64,000 nt of DNA from Gigaspora margarita. Taxonomy: Eukaryota; Glomeromycota; Glomeromycetes; Diversisporales; Gigasporaceae. This document shows positions 45,486 through 56,035 of this stretch, one piece after another. The first letter of the stretch is position 1, and every line of letters starts with the position of its first letter. The notes under the pieces were generated by a model. It ran no database searches. It saw only the letters and a list, made by a program, of their open reading frames with translations, and had not been told where the DNA came from. The stretch lies in assembly GCA_009809945.1 (NCBI GenBank), contig WTPW01000010.1, positions 462,332-526,331 of the forward strand, in the 5' to 3' direction. The translations under genes and the position numbers were made by a program.

Positions 45486-45602
45486 AATCGATCATAACTC
45501 TTGATCCGCTGATCCAAATTGAATGAAACCACTACCATTCGAATCAGCTCACTGAGACGATTCCAACGAGCTAGAGATCATCTCTGTACGACCACTGGAT
45601 GA
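45486..45602. repeat. ~110-bp hairpin repeat, GC-richer copy
   Basis: Member of the 1671-2335 family with centre 'ctcactgag' (45548-45556) and arms 'tgatccgctgatccaaattg' / 'ctctgtacgaccactggatg'. Less A/T-decayed than the others, but the arms pair more poorly. Confidence 0.55.
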
Positions 45603-46284
45603 CAAGATCGGAACCAATAAGTGATCAATCATGTGATCTGCAATCTGATTGGTTAAGCAATTACTGCGGACAGATTCGTTACATGTAGCTCTTGTAAAAC
45701 ATGTCATATTTATAGCATATATTCTATTTATTTTATTTATTCAACATATATTATTTATTACATATATTACATTTATATTATTTATACTATATATTTTATT
45801 AGTAGTAGATATAGCATATATTACACATGTAGTAGATATAGTCTGTTACATTTGTGAAAAATCAAAATGTATAAAAGCAGCAGATGTGGACCCTAAGTTC
45901 AACATCGAGTCTTCATGCTCTTTCACTAATAAATACATTTATTCATTATTTAAATTAAACAATTATTAGTATCCTCATATACTTTTAATTGTAGCCTCTT
46001 TCGTAATTGCAAATTGCCAAAAATCTTTTTTGTTAAGTTTTATTAAAAAACGCCTCTCGACTTAGATATATCACAGTAACAAGTGAGGTTACACAAAGTG
46101 TTCACTGTCTAAGGTCGCTCTAGTTACCTACTATCTTTAAAGAAGTAGATATAGGATAACAATATTGTTATTTTTTTAATATATTTTATTTATTCTATTA
46201 TTTTGTTTATTTTTAGATCAAGGCTTTAATATTATAAAAATAATTATTTTCAATTTTTTAAAACAAACTAATTATACTTTTATT
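45603..46284. other. Spacer with open frame 45649-45969 of unknown meaning
   Basis: The 106-codon plus frame encodes an Ile/Tyr/Leu-rich stretch from 'ttatttattacatatatta' DNA, then 'CEKSKCIKAADVDPK'. I recognise no family. 46050-46145 holds 'cctctcgacttagatatatcac' without a repeat match. Confidence 0.3.
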
Positions 46285-46319
46285 ATAATTATAGGGAATA
46301 GAAATTTGGCGAACTCATG

Positions 46320-46885
46320 ACATGTTACGCCCCCATGATTCGGCCAATCAAGTCGCCCGATTTTGTAGACAAAAAATTTTTTTTTAAAAAACTAAAAATT
46401 TTACTAGTGAAATATAAGAATAAATAAGCGATAACTAAATATATAGTGTAAAATTTTATTCTGAACAACTTTTTCTAAGTTACAAAGATAGATTATCTTA
46501 ATAAAAAATGATGTTTTATAAGAAAAAACAAAAATTTCCAATGTTAGCACATATAGAACTTTTTTTTTTTACTAATTTAATCTATATTTATGTTTAAGTA
46601 TTATATGCAAAATTTTACGCTAAACAACTTTTTCTAAGTTAAAAAAGTAGATTGTTTTAGTAAAAAAAAAGTTTTATATGTGCTAACTTTTGAAATTTTT
46701 GTTTTCTTATAAAACATCTTTTTTTACTAAGACAATCTATCTTTCTAACTTAGAAAAGGTTGTTCAGAATAAAATTTTACGTTATATGATATGCTATTAT
46801 ATATATATATTACACTTTATTAAAAAAAAAATTTTTTTGCCTACAAAATCAAGCGATTTGATTGGTCGAATCAGGGAGTGCGATA
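46320..46885. mobile_element. Foldback MITE J inside the left TIR of transposon K
   Basis: 'gcccccatgattcggccaat' with 'caagtcgcccgattttgtag' at the left is inverted at the right ('ctacaaaatcaagcgatttg', 46839-46858, then 'attggtcgaatcagggagtg'). Further inward, 'gttttataagaaaacaaaaatt'-like arms and 'attctgaacaactttttctaag' are also inverted. Boundaries are approximate because its ends and those of K share sequence. Confidence 0.6.
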
Positions 46886-46985
46886 TTGGGGCTATCGATA
46901 TACTATGTAAATCAAAACTATATGTAGTATCATATAAAAATTCATTATTGAATTTTTTTGTGTAATAGCATAAATCCAATGTACG

Positions 46986-47086
46986 GTAAATATGTTTTCA
47001 TTATTATTTATTACAATAATAAAAATAAAAAAAATGCGTTAATTATTTTCAATTGTTACACATATTTAAAAATATGTTTATTATCA
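46986..47086. other. Direct repeat flanking the Harbinger-like MITE
   Basis: 'cattattatttattacaata' (from about 46999) and 'ataaaaaaaatgcgttaatt' recur just right of the MITE at 47246-47300. The ~50-bp repeat therefore predates or accompanies the MITE insertion. Confidence 0.6.
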
Positions 47087-47089
47087 TTA

Positions 47090-47241
47090 GGGGAGTGACA
47101 AAAATCAGGTGATTTTTTAGGAGAGGATGGGGTAAAAAAAGTTGAAATTATATATAAGAACCTGACCATATATATATTAAAGAAAAGGAAGGGGGAGTAG
47201 GCCTCTGATAAAAAATAATCAGGTGATTAATAACACGGCCC
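47090..47241 (-). mobile_element. PIF/Harbinger-like MITE, copy 3
   Basis: 152 bp, same length as the 18646 copy but inverted. Ends 'ggggagtgacaaaaatcagg' and 'taataacacggccc'. TTA lies at 47087-47089 and 47242-47244. Confidence 0.88.
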
Positions 47242-47411
47242 TTATTATTTATTACACTAATAAAAATAAAAAAAATGCGTTAATTATTTTAGATTGTTAA
47301 TAACAACCCACATATTTAAAAGATTTAATGCTAGCATAATAAGTTATTAAAAAGATCTGAAGTGATATCAGATCCAAATTGTGGTGTATTAATTTCTTGT
47401 AATGGGAATTT

Positions 47412-49901
47412 TTTTTAGCTTTTTCTTATCTCTTTTAGTTCTTCTGATAAATTTTCTTTATCAATATTGACTGAAGACAAACAAAGCTTAGACTGCTTAA
47501 CTGGCAATGACATGTTCAGATGGGTTTTCAAATCTAATTTGTTAAAAAGACCCTCTAATTGTTGTTGATGAATAATTATGAAATATATTCGGGTCTTTAC
47601 AAAGTTATATAAATACAAATAATTGTATATTAACGGATTATCATCAGTGCAGAATTGCTCAAATTCTTTAAAGAAGTTTTCATTTTGTAACAATAACTCT
47701 CGTAGGCCCAAGTCATCAGTTATTCCATTATTTAGATCATTTTCAAGATCTGCTACAAATTGTAATTCCAAGTTTGTTGGCAACTTAATCCACAGTTTTT
47801 TTAGGACCAATGGTAGAAGCTTGAAGCGAAAGATTGAGCATTGTTACCACCTAAACCACAGACAACTAGTGGCAAATAAAGCCAAGATAAAAACCATTTC
47901 TCAAAATATTCTAATACTTTATTAATCCCTTGTTCTAAATCATTAAAAAAGTTCTGAATTCCTCACTAGATAAAGATTCCAATGCTTCTAACAATTCATT
48001 GGCAAAAAACATTTTGAAATTCATAGCAACATTCTTAAGAAATTCATGCTATTCATAAACTTTATCAACCATTTCATGGGCACGTCTACCGGGAGGTAAT
48101 TTAGTTAGTTGTCCATGTTGATAAATTCGTAAAACTGTATTCTGACCCGCTATAAATTGCATTAATGGCTCATAGAAATGTTCTGTGAAAGTCACCAGAC
48201 ATTTAATTTGAATATTTAACTTCAGATCACGAAGCCAGGTATAAAAAAGGTACCAATCATTAAGGTACTGTTTTGGAACTTTATGATTTTTTTATTTTAT
48301 TGATAAACCAACTAGCAAATTCGATATGTGCCAAACGTCGATCAAGGTATTGCTTAGCGGTTCGCAATTCATAACCCCTGCATGCATGAAGTAGTAACTG
48401 ATACTGATTGTAGCAAAACCCTAATAGAGCATTATATAGTTCTTTAATTATTGATGAGTTAATATTTAATGGTTTGTCTTTATCACTAGAGTCGTAGCCA
48501 TCATGTAATTTCCATGCTAAATAAAGCAGATTATATGGATGTGGCTTTCTTGAAAATCCTGTGCTATTGGAAAGTGCTCCAAAGGCTTCTAATTCAAAAT
48601 GATTCATTATGATCTGAATTATGTGAAGACAACAACCGATTCGTATCGAATTTATATTTGCTTTTTGATTAAAGAGAATGATGGCCCCTTTTTTTTCATC
48701 TGACATGTGAGAGGTATTATCTGTTACCCAAAGCATATATTTTTTAATATCTAATTTACTTTTTTGGATATATGAAATTACTACATTCGAAACCACTTCT
48801 GCATTACATTTTGTAATATTTTCTAATAAAGCAACTAATGCAATGGGTTTTTGATCTGTTTCGTTCCAGAATTGATAACAAAGAACTAGATTCTTTATTT
48901 GTCCACGTGTCGACTCATCTATCATTACTCCAAATACTAGTGCATTTATTGCTTCGAAAATGTTTTTATTAAAATACAAATCTGAGACATCTTGATGCCA
49001 TGTACATATAGTAGATCTTGCCAACCAGTCATGAGGTGGTTCTCCTGTTAGGAATTCATAAACTAATTGCATACATTCAGTTGCAGAGCTTATCGACATT
49101 TGACCTACTTGCAAAATATTTGTCGCAAGCCAGATAGTATTCAAAGAATAACCTTTTTTATTTTGTTTAAAAATAGATTTGATCTTCTTATGAAATTCAG
49201 TATCAGAAATTTGCTTTGAACGTTGAACTAGTGAACGGATTTCAGCAATATGGATCGATTTTTGATTTTGAAAATGACGAGCTTTTACACCAAGTGATTG
49301 AGTTTGCTTAATTAATGTTTTGTTTTTACAAGAAAGTTTTTTATTAAATTTTTCTAAGTTTAAATTTTTATCCTGTAAAGATTGATAATCTGAATTATGT
49401 TTGTAAAAACTTTGATCAAGGTAGTTGTACATCTTTTGCTACAAATATGGAGAAATTATTTTCTCTTTGTTTGGACCTTTAGAATATCACATAATAGAAA
49501 TAAGGCTATTTACTAATGATAGCTCTTTGTCGGATAATTGCTCTATGGTTGAAATTAACCTTTCCTTTTTATTAGACACAATGGATACCTCTTCGATAGA
49601 TTCAATTGATGCTTTTTCGATAGATTTGACGGATGCTTCTTCAACAGATTTGATAGATTCAATAGATGCTTCGATAGATTCAACATATTTGACAGATTCA
49701 ACAGATGTTTCTTCATTAGATTCGATGAATGTTTCTTCATTAAATTCGATGGATGCTTCTTCAATAGACTCAATATATGTTTCTTCAATTGACTCAATGG
49801 GTGCAGGTGCTGTTTCATTAAATTGCTTGTTTTTTTTTACATTTTTTAAGCTGTGCATTCTTTAAGTGAAATCGGCGTTTATATGATTTATAGATGCCCA
49901 T
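47412..49901 (-). pseudogene. Transposase of transposon K (hAT-like, DDE/RNase H fold), broken
   Basis: Read on the minus strand from a likely ATG at 49901: a basic start 'MGIYKSYKRRFHL'. After a frameshift in an A-run near 49838 comes an acidic repeat region of 'ESIEEASIE' units (49810-49560). Two in-frame stops follow near 49484 and 49440. Then comes an intact 383-residue stretch (49432-48281) with a coiled-coil start and a core containing 'GVMIDESTRGQ' (candidate first Asp), 'LWVTDNTSHMSDEK' (candidate second Asp) and 'CCLHIIQIIMNHFE' (CxxH-like, as in hAT transposases). The C-terminal part (48280-47412) continues as 'YEPLMQFIAGQN', 'LPPGRRAHEMV' and 'QFVADLENDLNNG', with a TAG and frameshifts. 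It is the only transposase in the window. The hAT assignment rests on motif order and the 8-bp duplication and is not certain. A conserved domain outside my recognition is possible. Confidence 0.7.
49575..49815. repeat. Degenerate minisatellite in the transposase N-terminus
   Basis: 15-24-bp units of 'gatgcttcttcgatagattca' type, about ten. On the minus strand they encode Glu/Ser/Ile repeats; the plus strand is also open (49425-49865) only because of the repeat. Confidence 0.8.
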
Positions 49902-50377
49902 GCTTAATTAGATGCACAGACTTAATGAACAAGAATTTTAAAGTGAAAGTTTGAGAAGATCAATATTAAATTCCAAATAACTAAACTAAAGAGCGAATTT
50001 TGCATTTTTTCTAAAAAAAAAACTTACTAGTTACTTTAAAGTTGATATAGCCAACCAAACGAAACAACCTAATTAAAATAGGTAAAAAAACATATATTCT
50101 TCTAAGTAATGTTCAAAACGGCTCTATAACTTTATAGCCATAGTGCGCAAGAATCAACTTACATTAAATCATCGACAGAAAAAAAAAAATGCAACTTGTG
50201 CATCTAAAAAAGCAAGACCCAATTTTATATATAGAAAGCGTATTAGTAATCCATCACTGTAAAATCATCGATAAGTTAAATTATTAAGTGACTACATATA
50301 GTTTTGATTTACATAGTATATAGACAGCCCCAGTGCGACATGTCATAGTTGCGACAAAATTATATTCCCATAATTAT

Positions 50378-50980
50378 AAGTTTTGTTTAGATAAATAAAT
50401 ACCAATTTTAAATTTTATTTTTAGAATACTAATAGTTACCTTTTTTACGTATTTTTTTTTATATTATTGCTAATACTATATATGATTTTATTTTTTTTAT
50501 TCTTTTCTTTTAATATTTTGTCAAGTTTTAAAAAAAATTATACTTTAAAATAGAATTAATTAAGTTAGTGAAACAGTTAATTAAAAATTTTAAAATAGAT
50601 AATCTTATAGTAGAGTACAGATTAATGCTTTTACAAACCCAGATCAGACCAGACTTCTATTAAATTTGTTTGATCTAATTATTAAACTTTATATTTCAAA
50701 TTTTTAGTTAAGTTTAAGTTTAGTTTGAATTTGTATCTAAAGTTTAAAACTGTCTAAGTCTGAATATTACTATAATATAGTTTCAAAAACAAGCTAATCA
50801 GGACCCCGAAATATATATAAATAGGTCAGGTTAATTATAGAGTTACTAAAAAAAGAAAGATTTGCAGAAAAAACTTCAAAAATAAGCAAAAATTACTATA
50901 AATAGAAAAGATCTGTATAAAAAACCTCAAAAATAAGCAAACTTATACCTGACCTATCTATGTATATTTTGGGTCCTAGC
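50378..50980. other. AT-rich spacer, no gene seen
   Basis: 50805-50965 holds two near-copies of 'cagaaaaaacttcaaaaataagcaaa' bracketed by inverted 'cctgacctat' and 'ataggtcagg' with 'tatatatttcggggtcc'-like ends. This suggests another small inverted-repeat element. Confidence 0.45.
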
Positions 50981-50984
50981 TAAT

Positions 50985-51215
50985 CTTTTTTTTCAAAAAG
51001 TTATGCAAAAATTATAGAAGTAGCTTATTTTCAGATTGTTAAATTTTTTAAAAAATTAAAAAGTATACTAATAAAAAATTATTAAATACTACTAAATATT
51101 TAATATTAGTGTTTTTTAATATTCTGAACAACTTTATTTAATAGCACTTTTGAGATTTACTTAGTAAAATTTAAACTCTGAAGGTTGCTTATTTTTAGAA
51201 ATATACAATATATTT
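50985..51215 (+). mobile_element. Foldback MITE family E, copy 3
   Basis: 'tttcaaaaagttatgcaaaa', 'gtagcttattttcagattgt' and 'actttatttaatagcactttt' match the copies at 12470 and 51590. Shortened; right end 'ggttgcttatttttagaaat'. Confidence 0.65.
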
Positions 51216-51585
51216 ACAAAAATAAACTATTACTAAAAATTAGCTAAAAATTTTGTAGTTAGTATATTTATATATAACAAAACTCTATTTAGAAGCAACT
51301 TGGATATAAAGTTCCAAATTATATGTTAAGAAAAACTAAAATAAAAATAAAAAAATTTTATGGATATGATTTTTTAGATAAAAGTCTTTATTGCTATAGA
51401 AGATATAATAAGGCTAAAACCCTGGAGTTTTTGTTAAAAAATATGCAAGCTTGAGCAGAAGTATACTTTGGTTAAAAATACTATTTTACAAATATAAAAC
51501 TTATTTTCTCTATAAGTTTGGCACCTTTGATATTTTTCTTTGGTCTTTTTTAAATTTTGCTAAAAAGTAAGAAATCTAGCTTACC
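51216..51585. other. AT-rich spacer, no gene seen
   Basis: No repeat-family or coding match noted. Confidence 0.4.
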
Positions 51586-51587
51586 AT

Positions 51588-51900
51588 ATGTTTCTGAAAA
51601 TAAGTACTCTTTTTGGCCAAAATGTTATACAAAAAATATGGATAGCTTATTTTCAGATTGTTGAATTTTTTGATAAATTGAAAATTGTACTAATAAAAAG
51701 TAGTCCAAATGCTATCAAATTTTTATTGTAAATGTATTTCGATGTTTTAAACAATTTTACTTAATAATACTTTTAAAGTTTCTTATTAAAATTTAGACTT
51801 TTATATATAATAACTATTAATGATTTTTTAAAAATTTTTAAAAAAATGAGGGAGTAGCTTCTTTTGAAGGTAGCTTATTTTTTAGAAATATACGTTACTC
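51588..51900 (+). mobile_element. Foldback MITE family E, copy 4
   Basis: The left end 'atatgtttctgaaaataagt' is inverted at the right as 'agcttattttttagaaatat'. The interior matches 12470-12797 almost throughout. Confidence 0.75.
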
Positions 51901-52306
51901 TTTTCAAAAACTCAGCAGTATTCGCTTTTATCTAATTGAAAATGTATCTATCAATATAAATTACTATTATAATTGAATTTTGGTATTGTGTACAAAATAA
52001 ATAATAGAACATGTTTAAGATCTAGAGAGTGAAATTTCTTATTAGAACATTCTTTTAGGTATATAGATTTTTTTTGTTATTTTTTTTAATGTATATATAG
52101 TATTTTGAATAAATCTATGCATTGTCACTAATGATGTGCTTATATATTGCCTTTCTATTTGATTAGTTAAATCTTTCAATCATCATTATATAATATATAC
52201 ATCGCATAAATAAATAAACCGTGTTTTTTGTTAGTTAGAGTTAGAATAGGTTAAGGTTAGGTTAGGCAAAGTTAGATGTGAGATTAGTTTTTATACTAAA
52301 ATTTTA
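51901..52306. other. Spacer with 'taggttaaggttaggttagg' run
   Basis: Short reiteration of 'agttagagttagaatagg' and 'ttaggttagg' at 52233-52268. No gene. Confidence 0.4.
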
Positions 52307-52324
52307 CAAGAAATTTTTTTTGTT

Positions 52325-53458
52325 TTTTTTTTTTTTTTTTTTTGTTAAGGTGAGGTCATGCCTCTGGTCTTTATTGAATGTATGTATTGATTATTACAAC
52401 ATCACTGTACAATCATTATTCACATGTCCGCCACTTTATCCATACTACCTAGTATCATCACTTCCAATTTGGTGTCAGTTGCCAGGTAGGTGCTTTGTGC
52501 TTCCAATTTGGTATACCTGAGTCCCCTACTAGCGTACTTCTCGGGAGTTCGTATCTAAAGCCATGCAGCTGCCTCTACCCTATTGGGTAAGTATCTCAAG
52601 CCTGCATGCTGCCGCAACTAGCTGATTTTTTTGCGTCTTCGGGGCCCTGGATTTAACGTTCTGAATTCAGTAATGTGCGAATGACTGTACTTCCCTCTAT
52701 GGTGCCGAGTGACTAGGCATGTTTCGCAAATGCTTCCAAATTACAGATATAGTTGGATGGCATCATGAGGCTCTGGCAAACCATGATGCACTCTGCATGC
52801 ACTTATACCTGCCTATCCTGTATTGGTGGTCCCGGCCTCCCTTAACGTCCGAGGACTCCCATATGGGTACGCCTAGAGCCCGTTAGGTCTTGACACGTAC
52901 ACGCCTCCATGCTTCTACTTCTTACTGGTCGGTGAGTTCTGTATTGCCCTTATGAGGTTCACTCCAATCCCAATACCCACTACAACCTTCTTATCGGTCC
53001 TTCCTCGGTATCCCCAAACTTCCAAACCAGTTAGCCCAGAAGGGTCAGTCGGTCCGGCTTTAGGTACCGAATAGACTCCCTTCCCTTGGTACATGCTACT
53101 GAAACACATGTCCTTTTCCTCCGGTGCGACTCCGGCGGCCAGGTTGGTGGACCCCCTCCTCGAGGATCTTGTCATCCGGTTCTCCGACTCCAGTTTCCAA
53201 TATTCCAATTATAGTTAGCACCGTTGAAGATCTTTGCTACTCCTTACTCGGGACTTCCAAACGGGTATCCACTTTCTGATCCTTGGATTTTATGTGCGCC
53301 CGACGGCTCCCATTCAAGATGGTGTACCAAAGGACCTACGAGGAGAAATGGCTACCGTAACACAGGCCTATTTTCTAAACATCGCCAGTGGGATTTGAAC
53401 CCTAAACCTGCCGCTTGGAGTGCGACAACTTACCAACTTCTCTAAGTCGCCACACCCC
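52325..53458 (-). mobile_element. SINE type a, full-length copy with target duplication
   Basis: About 1.13 kb, unusually long for a SINE. On the minus strand it starts at 53458 with 'ggtgtggcgacttagagaag', then B-box 'gggttcaaatcccac' (about 53403-53389). It ends with 'cctcaccttaac' plus a 19-A tail. An 18-bp perfect duplication 'caagaaattttttttgtt' lies at 52307-52324 and 53459-53476. It is far GC-richer than its neighbourhood and than the copies at 21192 and 38695, so it is the youngest. No frame is conserved between copies (the minus frame 52915-53208 is broken in the others), so it is non-coding. Confidence 0.92.
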
Positions 53459-53476
53459 CAAGAAATTTTTTTTGTT

Positions 53477-54240
53477 AGAGAGCAAAGAATAGTTTTATAT
53501 ATGAAATTTTAAATTATAGGCAACTTTGTCAAAATGACTGTTTATTTTGATTGTCCTGATTGTACTATGTTATATCTGATCTTAAAATTTTATTGGTTAA
53601 TCATTAAGAGGCGACATATAAGCACAACACAAGAGTATAATGCATATTTAACTCCTAGTATTTTAATAAGGTATTTTCTTATACAATACTCTATAATTTT
53701 TATAACTTTAATAGTATTATCATTTTTTTTTTTTTTACTTTTTTTATTTTTTTTTATTTTTATATTTGTATTGAATTTGGTTGTTCATTTAGATAGTAGT
53801 TGTTTTTTCTTTATTTTACTTTTTTTTTAAATTTTCTTTTTTGTTATTAGTTATATTCTTTTCTTAATAATATAAATCTACTAGAAAAGTTAGAAGAGAA
53901 AAGTTTTAAAAAAAGCAATCTTGATATAGTATTTGTTTACTAGTGATAGAAAAGAACAAATTCTTAGTAAGTTAAAAATCTGAATTGAAGTGAAATAATA
54001 TTAGATGAGTTGCACTTGGACAAAAATTGGATGAGCTTTTTGTTATTGATAGAATTCAATATTATATATAAACACAGTTTTCATATAATAAAGTTTATAA
54101 ATACAAAAAGCAAGATTGCTGAATAAAAAAAAATACAAAACCTTAATGATTTTGTGATACTGTGATTGGATTATAATGGTTTGGACTTGTTATAATCATC
54201 TTATTGAGATGAATATTTTGATAGTAAATTATTTAAAACA
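53477..54240. other. AT-rich spacer, no gene seen
   Basis: The frame 53534-53830 is Phe/Leu-rich from T-tracts. No repeat match except a weak 'ttattgagatgaat' hairpin centre near 54207. Confidence 0.4.
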
Positions 54241-54588
54241 AGCTAGTACATCAGCAAATTTTATATATAGATATATATCGATTACTAACCAGTAAGATAT
54301 ATATCGATGATCAACACTCCTGCCGATTATTATCGATAGTGATAGTAATCGATATATATCTGGTTAATCGATATATATCTACTAGATATATATTGATTAA
54401 CCAGATATATATTGATAATCAACACCCCTGCTGATTATTATCAATAGTGATAGTAATCGATATATATCTAATATGATATCAATTTATAATTATTATATTT
54501 CTATAATCATGTTTTTGCAAATTTTTAAATGTTTTACATGTTTTCGCAAGGTTTCGCAATTTATTATAAAATTTTATTTTTTTATTTA
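54241..54588. repeat. Repeat-module arm with 'atatatcgat' dyads
   Basis: Begins 'agctagtacatcagcaaatt' (54241-54260), the same inverted junction as 16781-16800. Next come two direct copies of a ~105-bp dyad block ('gccgattattatcgatagtg' near 54322 and 'gctgattattatcaatagtg' near 54430), then the 'ttcgcaaggtttcgcaattt' tail. Confidence 0.6.
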
Positions 54589-54733
54589 AAGCAGTGTCAT
54601 TAATCACCTGATTATTTTTTATTAGAGGCCTACCCCCCTCCTCCCTCTTTAATATAGATTTGATTAGGTTTCTATATATAATTTCAACATTTTTTACCCC
54701 CCCTAAAAAATCACATGATTTTTGTCACTTCCC
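54589..54733 (+). mobile_element. PIF/Harbinger-like MITE, copy 4
   Basis: 145 bp, same orientation as the 18646 copy, with 'attaatcacctgattatttt' and 'tgtcacttccc'. TTA is at 54586-54588 and 54734-54736. The left end has 'aag' for 'ggg'. Confidence 0.85.
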
Positions 54734-54749
54734 TTATTATTATTATTAT

Positions 54750-55287
54750 TTTTTTTTAACTTTGGCGGATCTTGCCATTGCTTTATTTGTAAAGAACTGA
54801 TATAACTTACAACCCCGAAGGGCATTACATTTGTTAACTATTACTATAACTAATGTTATTTATAAAGCCTGACATCATCTGGTTACTTCCCATAGCACCT
54901 AGATGCAACCCATCGCAGTGACCCCTGGAGAGGTCACATGCCAGAAGCTCCTACCAGAGCGCCGAAGAGGAATTCAACCTAAATGGGCCGGCAACGCCAC
55001 GAGTTCATGTAGTATCATGTAGATCCAGACTTGGGCCTCACATTATGTCTTGTAACTTCAGTTATTCCAAATCGGGGTCCTAGCACGATTTTCTTCACAG
55101 CCACAAATTCTCGTAATAACGGCTGCCCAATTAAGTCCATCTGTGTGATGTTCTGGGTCCCTGTCTTCTCACGATGTTTCAGTTCCCTAACCGGCTAGCT
55201 TTTCTTATTTCGCCTTTAGGAGAAATCGAACTAGCAACCTTGCGATTTGTATCCTCGGAGCATAACCGCTATGCTATCGACGCGGAA
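54750..55287 (-). mobile_element. SINE type b, full-length young copy
   Basis: About 540 bp. On the minus strand: tRNA-like A box 'gatagcatagcggttatgc' (about 55281-55263), B box 'ggttgctagttcgatttctcc' (about 55242-55222), core 'gtgctaggaccc...tttggaataactgaagt' (55086-55055). The 3' end is 'aatggcaagatccgccaaag' and an A tail (54750-54758). GC-rich against the surroundings. The target duplication is probably 'tttttttatttattattat'-like, visible to the right (about 55294-55313) and, split by the MITE, to the left. Confidence 0.88.
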
Positions 55288-55409
55288 AATATTTTTTTAT
55301 TTATTATTATTATATATTATATTTTAAATTAAATATATATTTTTAAGCAATTTAATATAAAATTATTTATTTATTTATTATTAATATATTATATATATAT
55401 ATATATTTT

Positions 55410-56035
55410 TTTTAATTTTAGGCAGTCTTGCCGACACTTTATTAGAATTTAAAATTATATATACATCTAATACTATTTTCTACTACTAAGTCCGACATCA
55501 CTCCATTTTCTCAATGAAAAATCAAGTGCGACCTGCCGCACTAGTCTCATGTGTGTTTGACTAGGGGCTATGTCAGATAGTCTATTTTTTAACCAGAAGA
55601 GTCTCACTCCTTTGGTAATAAATTTTTCTAAATATTCTAATCGTAGTTGGTTCATCTCCCACCTCTTTTTCTCTTGGCTAAATGTATTACTAGAGAGTGC
55701 TCCATTACCTTCTAGCCTCTCAAGCTCCAGGGTCTCCTTTCTTTCCTTAAGTGTTCTTTTCTTTTAACTTCTGTGGGCCTTGACTTGGATTCCCATTTAG
55801 CTTTTCTTCCTATACCTATGCTTTTTTTTCAAGCGATAACCGTCTCACATCTAGGCTTCCATATGTTTTCATAGAATAGGTTTCAAGATAAGTCTAACTA
55901 CAGGGTAAGTACTTGCTGCACAGTGTTGTTTTTTGCACAAGCTTCGTAGAGAGTTTTTTCTGTTTTCTTTCTTGTCAGGTTTCTGATAATTTCTTCTCGA
56001 ATTGCTTCTTTTTGATCTTGTGTTTCACCATAAAG
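55410..56035 (-). other. 3' region of the younger LINE
   Basis: Between the C-terminal knuckle and the tail the sequence is less A/T-rich than its surroundings. Short frames exist on both strands (55473-55655 minus; 55570-55767 plus). The minus frame may be the last, frameshifted part of ORF2. Confidence 0.45.

Larger units (their letters stand above)
46293..50369 (-). mobile_element. hAT-like DNA transposon K with degenerate transposase
   Basis: The left end 'agggaatagaaatttggcga' (46293) and the right end, inverse 'gggaatataattttgtcgca' (to 50369), are imperfect terminal inverted repeats. They extend inward over ~90 bp through 'gacatgt' and 'ggggct', and through 'tatactatgtaaatcaaaac' at 46901-46920 and its inverse at 50303-50322. 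The left repeat is split by a foldback MITE at about 46320-46885. The flanking 8-bp 'ataattat' is at 46285-46292 and 50370-50377 and is itself palindromic. A transposase pseudogene on the minus strand fills 47390-49901. A Harbinger-like MITE sits at 47090-47241. Confidence 0.8.

Noticed and set aside
49425-49865. 146-codon plus-strand Ser/Asp-rich frame
   Set aside because: Antisense of the repeat-bearing transposase N-terminus; open only because the minisatellite period is a multiple of three.
52915-53208. 97-codon frame on the minus strand with normal-looking composition
   Set aside because: It lies inside SINE a; the same region in the copies at 21192 and 38695 has no conserved frame.
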